DNA of 64,000 nt from Aldehydirespirator sp963662645 (lineage in GTDB: Bacteria; Actinomycetota; Acidimicrobiia; Acidimicrobiales; Aldehydirespiratoraceae). This document shows, piece after piece, positions 32,437 through 41,710 of this stretch (the stretch's first letter is position 1; the number at the start of each line of letters is the position of its first letter). The notes under the pieces were generated by a model, which made no database searches, was not told the origin of the DNA, and saw only the letters and a list, made by a program, of their open reading frames with translations. Made by a program: the position numbers and the translations under genes. The stretch is from the NCBI GenBank assembly GCA_963662645.2, contig OY759762.1, positions 2,542,001-2,606,000 of the forward strand, read 5' to 3'.

Positions 32437-34098
32437 ATGAGCGCGACCGCTTCAACGTCCTTCCCGGCGGTGCTCACTGTGCTGGTGCTGGTCCCCGCGG
32501 CGGGTGCTCTGGTGCTGCTGGCGATGCCCCGGACCCGACCCGACCTGCTCAAGCCGGTGGCGCTGGTGGCCTCGGCGGTTTCGGCGGTGTTGGCGGTGTG
32601 GATGCTCGCCGAGTTCGACGCCGGCTCGGCGGCCAGCTTCCAGTTCTGGCAGCAGCACGAGTGGATCACGGGGTGGGGCATCTCATGGCAGGTCGGCGTG
32701 GACGGCTTGTCGCTGTTCCTGGTGGTGATGACCGCGCTGATCTTCCCGCTGGCCATCGTCGGCGTGGACGCCGAGCATTCGCCCAAGCCGTACTACGCCT
32801 GGATGCTGGTGCTGGAAGCGGGCTGCCTAGGCACGTTCGTGGCCCTCGATCTGATCATGTTCTTCGTCTTCTTCGAGATCGTGCTGGTGCCCATGTACTT
32901 CCTGATCGGCGGCTGGGGCCACGGGCGGAGGGCCTACGCGGCCACCAAGTTCTTCCTGTTCACCATGTTCGGCTCGGCTCTGATGCTAGTGGCCATCGTG
33001 GCCGTGGCCTTCCTGCACTCGTCTGCCTCGGGCGGCGCAGTGACCTTCGACCTGACCGCCATTGCCGAGTCGCAGGTGCTGGCCACCAACACGGCCCGCT
33101 GGCTGTTCCTGGCCTTCGCCTTGGCCTTCGCGGTGAAGGTGCCGCTGTTCCCGGTGCACACCTGGCTCCCCGACGCCCACACCAACGCGCCCACCGCGGG
33201 CTCGGTGATCCTGGCCGCAGTCATGCTGAAGCTAGGCACCTACGGCCTGGTGCGCTTCGGCCTGTACCTGTTCCCCGAGGCGTCGGTGTACTTCGCGCCG
33301 CTGATGGTGACGCTGGGCGTGATCGGCATCATCTACGGCGCCATCGCCGCGGCCATGCAGCGGGACCTAAAGCGGCTGGTGGCCTACTCCTCGGTGGCCC
33401 ACCTCGGCTTCATCGTCATCGGCACCTTCGCGCTCAACACCGAGGGTCTCACCGGGGGCGTGCTGCAAATGGTGAACCACGGAGTGTCCACCGGGGCGCT
33501 GTTCCTGCTGGTGGGCATGATCTACGAGCGCCGCCACACCCGCGAGATCTCCGATCTGGGCGGCCTGCAGAAGCCGGCGCCCCTGCTGGCCGCGGTGTTC
33601 ATGGTGGTGATGCTGTCGTCGGTCGGGCTGCCGGGCCTCAATGGGTTCGTGGGCGAGCTGCTGGTGCTGCTGGGTGCCTTCAACGCCCACCGCTGGTGGG
33701 CGGTGGTGGCGGCCGCGGGCGTGATACTGGCCGCGGTCTACCTGCTGTGGGCCTACCAGCGGGTGTTCCACGGCCCGGCCTCGGGGGCCAACGCCGAGAC
33801 GCCGGACCTCCGCTGGCGCGAGGGCCTGGTGATGGCACCGTTCATCGCGGCCATCGTGTTCATGGGCGTCTACCCCAAGCCGGTGATCGAACGGGTCGAG
33901 CCCGCGGTGGACGCCATCATCGCCCACGTCGAGGACAACGTCGCCGGTTTCGCAGAGCCCGTCGCCGACGTGCATCCCTCCGTAAGCCTCGAAGACCTGG
34001 CCCGGTCGGACAAGGCCGACCATAACGGCGGCGACGGCAACGGCGTGACCGACCATAACGGCGACGACGGCGGCGACCATAACGGCGGCGGCGAATGA
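32437..34098 (+). CDS. nuoM: NADH-quinone oxidoreductase subunit M (operon 1)
   Basis: A 553-residue antiporter-like subunit. VDGLSLFLVVMTALIFPLAI, FFVFFEIVLVPMYFLIGGWG, FPVHTWLPDAHTNAPTAGSV and LNGFVGELLVLLG are conserved. The last 25 residues are an odd hydrophilic tail of DHNGGDG/DHNGDDGG-type repeats (34018-34095). It overlaps nuoN by four bases. Confidence 0.95.
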   Translation: MSATASTSFPAVLTVLVLVPAAGALVLLAMPRTRPDLLKPVALVASAVSAVLAVWMLAEFDAGSAASFQFWQQHEWITGWGISWQVGVDGLSLFLVVMTALIFPLAIVGVDAEHSPKPYYAWMLVLEAGCLGTFVALDLIMFFVFFEIVLVPMYFLIGGWGHGRRAYAATKFFLFTMFGSALMLVAIVAVAFLHSSASGGAVTFDLTAIAESQVLATNTARWLFLAFALAFAVKVPLFPVHTWLPDAHTNAPTAGSVILAAVMLKLGTYGLVRFGLYLFPEASVYFAPLMVTLGVIGIIYGAIAAAMQRDLKRLVAYSSVAHLGFIVIGTFALNTEGLTGGVLQMVNHGVSTGALFLLVGMIYERRHTREISDLGGLQKPAPLLAAVFMVVMLSSVGLPGLNGFVGELLVLLGAFNAHRWWAVVAAAGVILAAVYLLWAYQRVFHGPASGANAETPDLRWREGLVMAPFIAAIVFMGVYPKPVIERVEPAVDAIIAHVEDNVAGFAEPVADVHPSVSLEDLARSDKADHNGGDGNGVTDHNGDDGGDHNGGGE

Positions 34099-35597
34099 TG
34101 GGCTCAGTGCTGGCCCAGCTGCCGGTTCGGACCCCTCCAGTCGACTGGACGGGCCTGCTGCCGGTGCTCCTGCCCGGCGCGGGCGCACTCGTTCTGCTGA
34201 TGATCCGCTCGCTGGTTCCGAGTCGGGTGGTGCCCGCGGCGCTTGACGCGGTCTGGACGTTCGCGGTCGCGGGGGCGGGCCTCGTCTCGGTCGTAGTCCT
34301 GTGGCAGCGGGACGCGGTGGTGGAGGCGTTCGGCGGCCAGTTGGTGATGGACCGGATGGCGCTGTTCGTTGCTGCGGTGGTTCTAGGCTCGGTGGCGCTG
34401 GCTGCCCCGACCCTTCCCCGGTACTGCCGGCGTGTCGAGGTCGCCAGCGCAGAACTCTGCGTGTTGATGCTGCTGGCCGCGGCCGGAGCGGTGGTCATGG
34501 CCGGGGCAGCCGACCTGATCGTGCTATTCCTGGGGCTGGAGACGATGTCCATCGCAGCCTATGTGATGGCCGCGCTCAATCTGCGCCGCCTCGAGTCGCT
34601 GGAGGCCGGTCTCAAGTACTTCGTCCTCGGTGCCTTCTCTACCGCGTTCCTGCTGTTCGGCATCGCCTTGGTCTACGGCGCGACCGGCACCACCAACCTT
34701 GACGGGATCGCAAGCCATCTCGACGCCTTCATCCTGCTGCGCGACGGGATGCTGCTGGCCGGCGCGGCCATGCTGCTGGTGGGCCTGGGCTTCAAGGTGG
34801 CCGCGGCCCCGTTCCATGCCTGGGCCCCCGACACCTATGTCGGTGCCCCGACGCCGGTGACTGCGCTAATGGCCTCGGCGGTCAAGGCGGCGGGCTTCGT
34901 GGCGCTCATCCGGGTCTTCGTGGAGGCGCTGGGCACCCGGGCCGACGACTGGCGCCCCGCCGTGTTCGCGCTGGCCTGCGCCACACTGGCGGTCGGATCG
35001 GTCCTGGCCGCGGTGCAGAGCGACGCCAAGCGGGTCCTCGCCTACTCGTCCATCTCGCACGCGGGCTTCATCCTCGTCGGCGTGCAGGCTGCCTCCGATT
35101 CCGGCGTGGCCGCGGTGCTGTTCTACCTGGCCGCCTACGCGGTGATCGCGGTCGGCAGCTTCACGGTCGTAGCCGTGCTGTCGGGCCAACGCGACGACCG
35201 CACCGGCCTGGACACACTGGCCGGTCTCGCCGCCCGCCGACCGGCGCTGGCCCTCGGGCTGACAATCCTGTTGCTGGCCCAGGCGGGCGTCCCGTTCACG
35301 TCCGGCTTCGTGGCCAAGTTCTCGGTCATAGCCGCAGCCGTCGAGGCCCGCTCGTACTGGCTGGCGGTGGTGGCCATGGTGAGCGCCGTAGTCGCAGCCT
35401 TCGCCTACCTGCGAGTGGTCGTAGCCATGTACTTCCGCGACTCCGGCGACGAAACCGAAACCGCGGCGGAGACATCCAAGCCCTCAGTCGGCCTCGGAGC
35501 AGGAGCGGTGATCGTGGCCGCCGTGCTGTTGACGGTAGCCATGGGCGTAGTTCCCAGCGTGCTGGAGTCCCTGTCCAGCACCGCCGCTGGCCTATAA
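34095..35597 (+). CDS. nuoN: NADH-quinone oxidoreductase subunit N (operon 1)
   Basis: A 500-residue antiporter-like subunit ending the first complex I operon. GLETMSIAAYVMAAL, LKYFVLGAFSTAFLLFGIAL, APFHAWAPDTYVGAPTPVTA and GVPFTSGFVAKFSV are canonical. AT-richer DNA follows (35600-35690) with TACAAG/CTTGTA as a short inverted pair. Confidence 0.95.
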   Translation: MMGSVLAQLPVRTPPVDWTGLLPVLLPGAGALVLLMIRSLVPSRVVPAALDAVWTFAVAGAGLVSVVVLWQRDAVVEAFGGQLVMDRMALFVAAVVLGSVALAAPTLPRYCRRVEVASAELCVLMLLAAAGAVVMAGAADLIVLFLGLETMSIAAYVMAALNLRRLESLEAGLKYFVLGAFSTAFLLFGIALVYGATGTTNLDGIASHLDAFILLRDGMLLAGAAMLLVGLGFKVAAAPFHAWAPDTYVGAPTPVTALMASAVKAAGFVALIRVFVEALGTRADDWRPAVFALACATLAVGSVLAAVQSDAKRVLAYSSISHAGFILVGVQAASDSGVAAVLFYLAAYAVIAVGSFTVVAVLSGQRDDRTGLDTLAGLAARRPALALGLTILLLAQAGVPFTSGFVAKFSVIAAAVEARSYWLAVVAMVSAVVAAFAYLRVVVAMYFRDSGDETETAAETSKPSVGLGAGAVIVAAVLLTVAMGVVPSVLESLSSTAAGL

Positions 35598-35685
35598 GAT
35601 GTGCACAGGCCGCTGTCTACATGATATTTCACCCTTTACAAGGTATTTCTGGTTGAACCGATAGTCTTGTAGAAGGCTCGGCCTC

Positions 35686-35691
35686 TACGCT
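35686..35691 (+). promoter_or_regulatory. Likely -10 box before the LigA-like gene
   Basis: TACGCT eight bases before ATG 35700, at the end of a locally AT-rich intergenic region. Spacing is two bases longer than in the six-base class. Confidence 0.4.
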
Positions 35692-35699
35692 AGGTGTTG

Positions 35700-36086
35700 A
35701 TGAGCCTGTACTACGTCCAGAAGTTCCTTTACGAGCTCAACCGCGACCAGAGGCTGCAGGAGGCCTACCTCGCTGATCGGCGAGCCGTGCTCGAGCCGTA
35801 CGACCTCAACGACGAGGAGGTCGAGGCGCTCGTCGCGCCAGACATCGGACTGCTCTATGTCCTAGGCGTCAACGGACAGATCCTGATGCACTTCGCCGCC
35901 CTGCATCAGATCGAATGGGCCGACTACCTGCAGCGGATGCGTGACGGAGTCGCCGAGCACGGACCGGTTCGAGCCGGCGTGTACGCCATGAGGGGCTACG
36001 AGGGCGTCGACGCGCACTCCGCCGCACTCGGCCAGCAGACCCTGGCTGCCGACGGATCAGGCAATCCGGGATCGCGCACCGGCTGA
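35700..36086 (+). CDS. LigA-like extradiol dioxygenase alpha subunit
   Basis: A 128-residue protein of the aromatic ring-opening dioxygenase LigA family. MSLYYVQKFLYELNRDQRLQ, LEPYDLNDEEVEALVAPDIG and GLLYVLGVNGQILMHFAALH match the family, which caps the active site of LigB-type dioxygenases such as protocatechuate 4,5-dioxygenase. The LigB-like subunit lies 1.5 kb away on the other strand (37599-38432), an unusual split. Start ATG 35700; GTG and TTG just upstream are alternatives. Confidence 0.85.
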   Translation: MSLYYVQKFLYELNRDQRLQEAYLADRRAVLEPYDLNDEEVEALVAPDIGLLYVLGVNGQILMHFAALHQIEWADYLQRMRDGVAEHGPVRAGVYAMRGYEGVDAHSAALGQQTLAADGSGNPGSRTG

Positions 36087-36150
36087 CGCTCCTTGTGTGC
36101 GGCTTGTGCACCCCTCACTCCAGCCGCTCGATCTAGCGTTGGTGTGGGTG

Positions 36151-37437
36151 TCACTCCGGCGAGTCCTGATGCGATTGGAATGCCCGCAGGGCGGGCGGGA
36201 TCCGCTGTTGGAATCGTCGGAGTTCGTCGTCTGACAGACATTCGAGCAGCAAAATGCCGGTCTGAACGGTTGGGGCGTAGAGATCCAGATTCGCCGCGAA
36301 CACTGCGAGGTCGCGAGAAGCCGCGAACTCCTGCATAGGCACAGCCCCGAAGGCCGCCACCTGAGCCGGGTGCTCGACGGAGAAGTCCACCAGGCAGTCG
36401 AGCGACTCCTGGCTACCGCCATCGCTCGCCAACGCCAATATGGTCGCGGCGAAGAAGCGGGTTTGGAAGCCGGCTAGATCCGAAGGATCGACGCACTCCC
36501 CCATGGCCGCCGTCACGTCCGGCCTCGGCGTTGCTGTCACCGGCGGAGCGTCAAGGACCGCCTCCCAGTCATCTATGGCTCGGCTCATACACGAGGTCAT
36601 GTCTTCAGTGAACGCAGACTCCAGGTCGCGCAGCTTCAACGGGTCGGCCATTTCCAACCCCATCCGGATGCGCGTCATCGACACCAGCTGCTCAAGGGGC
36701 GCCATGCAGCCGAAGATGTCCAGGAACATCTGATGGACCTCCAGATGGTCCACGTCGAGGGCCTCCAAGGGCACTCCGATCCTGAGCGCGAACAGCTCCG
36801 GATGGTCGAACGAAAGCGCAACCAGGCACCCGCGAGTGCCGGGCGCCAGACCGCCCTCTTGGGCCTCGATCAGCGCCAGGCCGCGGCTGTTCTCCACCTC
36901 GAAGCACTCCAACAGCCGCTGTGCCGCCGCTACGTCCACGAACAGACCGGCGAGCGTCGTAGCCGCCAGCACCTCGTACTCGGACTCCCCGAAGCTGGCG
37001 AGGACGCAATCCCTGTCCCCGCCGGGGAGCCGGTCCAAGAGGTCCCCCACCGCGGTCTCACCTGTGACAGCCAAGCCCTCCAAAGGAAGATCGGGGGGTG
37101 TCTCGGGTTCTTCGGGTTCCGTAGCGGGTTCTTCGGGTTCCGTAGCGGGTTCTTCGGGTTCCGTAGCGGGTTCTTCGGGGGGTGTCTCGGGTTCTTCGGG
37201 TTCCGTAGCGGGTTCTTCGGGGGGTGTCTCGGGTTCTTCGGGTTCCGTAGCGGGTTCTTCGGGGGGTGTCTCGGGTTCCGTAGCGGGTTCTTCGGTGGGA
37301 GTCGGGGCCGTCGGCTCGCTTTGGTTGTCGCCGCCGCATCCTGAAGCCACGAGCAATACGAGCAACGCTGCGGCTACTCCGCTCGGAACTGACCCAAGCA
37401 CCCGTCTCAGCAACCGGCTGCCGCGCACTTTCGACAT
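36151..37437 (-). CDS. Lipoprotein with Glu-Pro heptapeptide repeats
   Basis: A 428-residue protein with a lipoprotein signal peptide (basic start, lipobox VASGC near residue 33), then a proline/glutamate stalk of about 75 residues made of EPATEPE and EPETPPE units, then a soluble domain of about 310 residues containing regularly placed cysteines (DCVLASFG, RGCLVALSFD, DIFGCMAPLE, MGECVDPSDL). The domain looks like tandem degenerate copies of one module of about 75 residues. Start ATG 37437 has GGGAGG upstream. Function unknown; probably cell-surface. Confidence 0.7.
   Translation of the reverse strand: MSKVRGSRLLRRVLGSVPSGVAAALLVLLVASGCGGDNQSEPTAPTPTEEPATEPETPPEEPATEPEEPETPPEEPATEPEEPETPPEEPATEPEEPATEPEEPATEPEEPETPPDLPLEGLAVTGETAVGDLLDRLPGGDRDCVLASFGESEYEVLAATTLAGLFVDVAAAQRLLECFEVENSRGLALIEAQEGGLAPGTRGCLVALSFDHPELFALRIGVPLEALDVDHLEVHQMFLDIFGCMAPLEQLVSMTRIRMGLEMADPLKLRDLESAFTEDMTSCMSRAIDDWEAVLDAPPVTATPRPDVTAAMGECVDPSDLAGFQTRFFAATILALASDGGSQESLDCLVDFSVEHPAQVAAFGAVPMQEFAASRDLAVFAANLDLYAPTVQTGILLLECLSDDELRRFQQRIPPALRAFQSHQDSPE
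37092..37305 (-). repeat. 21-bp tandem repeats encoding the Glu-Pro stalk
   Basis: About ten 21-bp units of two alternating types, with plus-strand cores TTCTTCGGGTTCCGTAGCGG and TTCTTCGGGGGGTGTCTCGG. They are nearly identical at the DNA level, implying recent slippage or recombination. All units keep the frame. Confidence 0.85.
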
Positions 37438-37598
37438 CTCAATGCCTCCCTTAGCTCGAAGGAAAGATCCCCTGCAACTCCCAACGAATGAATATATGCA
37501 CGTGGCACCACGCTCGTGCGGGAGCGCCAAATTTGCCGAGTTCCGGGCTCTGTGGCCGGTATCGACGAACTGGGGCAATGTTCGGTTCTTCTGCTCGC

Positions 37599-38432
37599 TC
37601 AGTTCAGCGATGCGTCGAGATCGTAGGTGGCGATGGTGCAGCCGACGGCGAAGATCGGTACCGGCTGGTAGCAGTGTACGGTGCCGGGAGCCCCTGAGGC
37701 CGCCGCGCTGATGGCGATGAAGGTGCGGATCTCGAAGGCGCCCTGGCCCGCTTCGGCGTAGACGGTCCGGTCGTCGTAGTCGAGCAGCGCGTCGCGGTCG
37801 TTGCGGCACCAGCGATCGAGGAAGTCGCGGTCCCAGGCCTCGTTGATCTTCCCCGAGTCGGGGGTGGCGGGCCAGTGGGAGATCCCGCCGGTACCGATGA
37901 CCGCCACGCGCTCGGGCACGCTGTCGGCTGCCCGCCGGATGGACTCGCCGAACGTCCAGACCCGCTCGTAGGGCGCTAGTGGTGGACCCTGGCAGTTGAT
38001 GTTGACCGGGACCAGGGGCAGGTCATGTTGGGGGGTCAGGAAGTGGAGCGGCACCGCGATCCCGTGGTCGAGCCTCCACTCCTCCGCGTAGGCCACATCG
38101 GAGGTCCTCATGATCTCGGTGATCAGACGCTGGGACAGGTCTCGATTCCCCGGTACCACGAACCTCTCGATGCCCAGCCAGCCCGGATTCTCGATGGGTC
38201 CCTCGTAGTAGTCGGCCATACCGATCGCGAGGCTCGGCATGTTGTTCATGAAGAAGTTGCCGAAGTGCTCGGCGGCCACGACCATCAAGGCGTCGGGCCG
38301 GGTCGCGGCGAGGGCCGAGGCCATCTCGCCGTAGGCGGCATAGACCCTGTCCCTCACATGCGGATCGGCCTGGTCGGCTCGCCCGACGATGCCGGGGGCG
38401 TGACTGCAGACGCCGGCGAACACCAGGGGCAT
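37599..38432 (-). CDS. LigB-type extradiol dioxygenase catalytic subunit
   Basis: A 277-residue class III extradiol ring-cleavage dioxygenase. The metal-binding segment FAGVCSHAPGIVGR is at the N terminus, followed by VVAAEHFGNFFMNNMPSLAI and WRLDHGIAVPLHFLTP, where His residues typical of the LigB fold appear, then GTGGISHWPATPDSG. It should cleave a catecholic substrate next to the hydroxyls using Fe(II). Start ATG 38432 is supported by TACGCT six bases upstream (38439-38444). Its LigA-like partner is encoded at 35700 on the other strand. Confidence 0.88.
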   Translation of the reverse strand: MPLVFAGVCSHAPGIVGRADQADPHVRDRVYAAYGEMASALAATRPDALMVVAAEHFGNFFMNNMPSLAIGMADYYEGPIENPGWLGIERFVVPGNRDLSQRLITEIMRTSDVAYAEEWRLDHGIAVPLHFLTPQHDLPLVPVNINCQGPPLAPYERVWTFGESIRRAADSVPERVAVIGTGGISHWPATPDSGKINEAWDRDFLDRWCRNDRDALLDYDDRTVYAEAGQGAFEIRTFIAISAAASGAPGTVHCYQPVPIFAVGCTIATYDLDASLN

Positions 38433-38438
38433 GACAGC

Positions 38439-38444
38439 AGCGTA
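38439..38444 (-). promoter_or_regulatory. -10 box of a likely leaderless promoter (LigB-like gene)
   Basis: TACGCT on the minus strand, six bases before ATG 38432. It rules out the much longer upstream extension of the open frame. Confidence 0.5.
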
Positions 38445-38516
38445 GGCGGCCGTCCGTCCATGGCGCTTGGTCGCCGTCGAGCGCGGCGGCATCGGGCGGC
38501 TGCATAATCTTCCGCG

Positions 38517-39338
38517 GTGATCTCCGCGGAAGTAAAGGCTGCCTTCGAGCGCGACGGAGTTGTCAAGATCCCGGGTGCCGTGGATGGCGAGTGGGTGGAG
38601 CGGATCCTGGAGGACGCCCAGATCCAGCTCGACGATCCAGGGTCGTGGGTCACCGACACCAACCCGGGCGCGGCTCAGGACCGCCTCTTCACCACCCGGT
38701 ACCGCTGGCGACATGAGCCGTTCGTGCGGGACTTCGTGTTCTCGTCGCCCATCGCGGCCATGGCGGCGGCGTTGACCGGCTCCGAGACGGTGCGCTTCTA
38801 CTTCGACCACCTGCTGGTGAAGGAGCCCCACACTTCGGCTCCCACACCGTGGCACCAGGACATTCCCTACTGGCCGTTCTTGGGAAAGCAGATCGTCTCG
38901 GCGTGGGTCTCGGCCACCAGCAGCCGGGTGAGTCACAGTTCGCTCGAGTTCGTCAGGGGCTCACACCTGTGCGACGCCTACTACGCGCCGGAGTCGTTCG
39001 ACGGGCAGGGCGGATGGACCGACGACTTCAAAGGCGAGCCCATGCCCGACATCGAGGCGGCCCGACATCTGCCCGACAGCCCCTTCGAGATCGTCGGGTT
39101 CGATGTGGAGCCCGGCGACGCCATCTTCTTCTCGGCCTGGATCATCCACGGCGCGCCGGCCAACGCGGGCCGAGACCGACGGGTGGCGCTGTCCACCCGC
39201 TGGCTTGGCGACGACGCCACCTGGTTTCCGCACCCCGGCTGCGACCCCATCGTCACCCAGGACGACACCACCGCAGCGCCGGGCGCATACCCCGCCGACG
39301 ATGAGAGGTTCCCGCTGGTGTACGAGCACCGGAACTAG
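38517..39338 (+). CDS. Phytanoyl-CoA dioxygenase (PhyH) family protein
   Basis: A 273-residue Fe(II)/2-oxoglutarate-dependent oxygenase. The iron-binding HxD is seen in PTPWHQDIPYWPF, and the distal His in WIIHGAPANAGRDRR, with Arg nearby for 2-oxoglutarate. FEIVGFDVEPGDAIFFSAW is a conserved strand. It is transcribed divergently from the LigB-like gene and may act on the same aromatic or acyl substrate, but this is context only. GTG start, with CATAAT eight bases upstream. Confidence 0.88.
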   Translation: MISAEVKAAFERDGVVKIPGAVDGEWVERILEDAQIQLDDPGSWVTDTNPGAAQDRLFTTRYRWRHEPFVRDFVFSSPIAAMAAALTGSETVRFYFDHLLVKEPHTSAPTPWHQDIPYWPFLGKQIVSAWVSATSSRVSHSSLEFVRGSHLCDAYYAPESFDGQGGWTDDFKGEPMPDIEAARHLPDSPFEIVGFDVEPGDAIFFSAWIIHGAPANAGRDRRVALSTRWLGDDATWFPHPGCDPIVTQDDTTAAPGAYPADDERFPLVYEHRN

Positions 39339-39394
39339 ACGCATTCCGATCACGGTGGGCGGAGCGCGCCGCTCGGCCCCTGCGGCTCGGCCCC

Positions 39395-41049
39395 TCACAA
39401 CTCCTCCCCCTCCTTCTTGACGACCTCCCTCAGGACCTCGCCCACGAGCACAACCAGATGGGTCACGTCCCTGCTGGTGACCGATCCCAGGAAGCATCCC
39501 GACTCCGGGTCGGTCACGGGGATGACCGTCTGCGGGGCGTTGGTCATTGGCTCCACGGCATCGTGGATCGGCTCGTCGGGGTGGGCGGTCAGCGTGCTTG
39601 GCCGCATCACCTCGCCGAGCGTGGCGGTCGGGTCGGAGTTCCGGCGCACCGAGTGGAGTCCGCTCGTCGAGACGATCCCCGACACCTTGCCGTCGTCCAC
39701 CACCAGGTAGTCGTTCTGGTTGGGCACCGTCCAGGCTTCGACGAACTCCGTCACCGGGGTATCAGATCCCGGATACTCGCGGGTCGGGTCCAACGCGGCG
39801 CGGACCTTGATGTCCTCCAGCGCATATCGCACGAACGACGGTGTCACCATGTCGGGCAGCGAGGGATAGTCCGACCGCCCCGCCCACCTGACCGCGAGAT
39901 TCAACACGGTCGGCATGAACAGGATGTATCCGAACATGGTCAGCACCAGCAGTGAGAAGATCTCCTTGGGGATGGCGTCGGTCTCGAGCAGCACGAGCAG
40001 GAAGGCGATCTCGGCCACGCCCTTGCACATCAGGCCGCTCGCCAGCGCGAACGGGGCGTCGAGCCGGGTGACGTAGGTTGCGACGAAGGCCCCGACAAAC
40101 TTGCCCACCAGCGGTACGAGCACGAGAGCCACCGCAGTCAACGGGGCCAGGTCCATGAAGGAGAGGTCGAAGTGAAGGCCGGTAGAAGCGAAGAACAGCG
40201 GCACGAAGAAGCCCTCGGAGGCGCTCCGCATGCCGGGCATGATGTCGTCGCGCACATCTTGGGACAGCCCGGACAGCGCGGCTCCGAACAGCAGTGCTCC
40301 GATGGTGCCGTGCAGCCCCATGTACTCGGCCCCCACCACCACTAGGAACAGGCCTCCGATCAGCAAGCCGAAGGACAGCTCCGGCACGTTGAGGATGCGC
40401 TGCAGGAAGACGATGACGACCGGCAGGATCTTTGCCGACAACAGCCAGGCCACCACCACGAAGGCGATGATCTCGCCCAGCAGCGCCAACACGGAGACCG
40501 CGGTCAGGTCCTGGACGTGCTCCCCGACGGTGAATCCCACCACTAGCAGCGAGAGGATCTCCGCGATGATCACGATAGTGAAGATCTTCAGACCTATGGG
40601 CTGCTTGAGCGTTCCGGAGTCCGACAGCACTTTGGCCGCCAGGCCGAGGCTCGACAGCGACAGGATTCCAGCCAGGGCTAGGGCCTCATCGAACTCCAGG
40701 CCCAGGCCCAGGTCGACTTCGAATATGTCCGATGTGACGACGAGGGCCGCCACGAGCGATATGAGCACCGAGATGATGGCCGCCGCGAAGTACCGTCCCC
40801 GCATCGTGGCCACGAAGCCCGGAACGTCGATCTCGTCCAGCCCGATGAGGAAGAAGAGCACAAAGATGCCGATCTCCAGGAACAGGTTGAGGTCGTGCTG
40901 CGGCTCGACTGTCCCGGTCGCCGGACCGAGCAGCACCCCCGTCAGCGTGAAGGCGATGATCGAGCTGACGCCGAAGCGGTCGAACACGCCCTCCAGCAGT
41001 TTGGCCACCACGAGATCAGCCCGATTGGAAGAAACACATCCAGCAGCAC
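39395..41049 (-). pseudogene. CPA2-type cation:proton antiporter with CBS-like tail, frameshifted near the N terminus
   Basis: The frame 41011-39395 gives 538 residues of a Kef/NapA-type antiporter: about 12 membrane helices (VLFFLIGLDEIDVPGF, LHGTIGALLFGAALSGLS, GLMCKGVAEIAFLLVLL) and a C-terminal pair of CBS-like segments (NDYLVVDDGKVSGIVSTSGL and VIPVTDPESGCFLGSVTSRD). The first helix is incomplete in that frame. Upstream, GTG 41049 with a perfect GGAGGAG reads VLLDVFLPIGLI, the normal family start, but in another frame; adding one base near 41012-41014 joins them as GLILVVAKLLEG. So the gene is either disrupted or mis-sequenced by one base. If intact it would exchange Na+ or K+ for H+. 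Confidence 0.75.
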
Positions 41050-41210
41050 TCGACTCTCCTCCGTCGTGGATCAGTATCGAGAGAGCGGGACGAGACTACT
41101 TTGCTGACCCTCGCCGGGCCGGGTCAGACACCTGGGCGGGTAGAGCGCCGGAAGTGCCTCGCAGGGCTTTGTCGTGCCGCGGTAGGCGCGCGCCTCGTGC
41201 AGGGGTTACT

Positions 41211-41615
41211 ATGTCGCCCAGTCAGCAGCCACAGCTAGCCGACGGTCCGATCGCGACACCGAGGAGATGCGGTTCATTGAATATCAGCACTGACAGGCAG
41301 GGGGGAGCGTTGATTGCAATGGCCGAGGGCCGCGTCGACGGTGCCAACGCCCTTGAGTTCCACGAAGCACTGGAAGCCGCCATCAGCCCGGACGACACGG
41401 GGATGGTGCTGGACTTCGAAGGCATCTCATACATCAGCAGCGCCGGTCTGCGTGTGGTCCTGCTGGTTGCCAAGACGCTCCAGAAGCAGAACGCCAAGAT
41501 GGCCGTCTGCTCGCTGTCCGACTCGATCCGGGAGATCTTCGAGATCAGCGGTTTCGACAAGATCATCCCGGTCCACGGATCGCGCGCCGACGCGCTCGCC
41601 GGGGTCGGCGGCTGA
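41211..41615 (+). CDS. STAS-domain anti-sigma factor antagonist
   Basis: A 134-residue STAS protein. MVLDFEGISYISSAGLRVVL contains the DxSxxSxxGL-like motif with the serine phosphorylated in SpoIIAA/RsbV proteins. EGRVDGANALEFHEALEAAI is the first strand-helix. It would free a sigma factor by binding an anti-sigma kinase, but no partner kinase or sigma factor is encoded next to it. Confidence 0.9.
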   Translation: MSPSQQPQLADGPIATPRRCGSLNISTDRQGGALIAMAEGRVDGANALEFHEALEAAISPDDTGMVLDFEGISYISSAGLRVVLLVAKTLQKQNAKMAVCSLSDSIREIFEISGFDKIIPVHGSRADALAGVGG

Positions 41616-41698
41616 CGAGACCTCTCGTCTCCTGCTAGTCCTCTAGATCCTCTAGGTTCTTCCGCCTTCCTTCGCGCGCCCGCAACACCGTCAGGGAG

Positions 41699-41704
41699 TA
41701 CGTT
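41699..41704 (+). promoter_or_regulatory. -10 box of a likely leaderless promoter
   Basis: TACGTT followed by six bases (CTCGCT) and ATG 41711. Confidence 0.5.
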
Positions 41705-41710
41705 CTCGCT

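Noticed and set aside
37092..37305. CRISPR-like array
   Set aside because: Units are contiguous 21-bp coding repeats without spacers, inside a lipoprotein gene.
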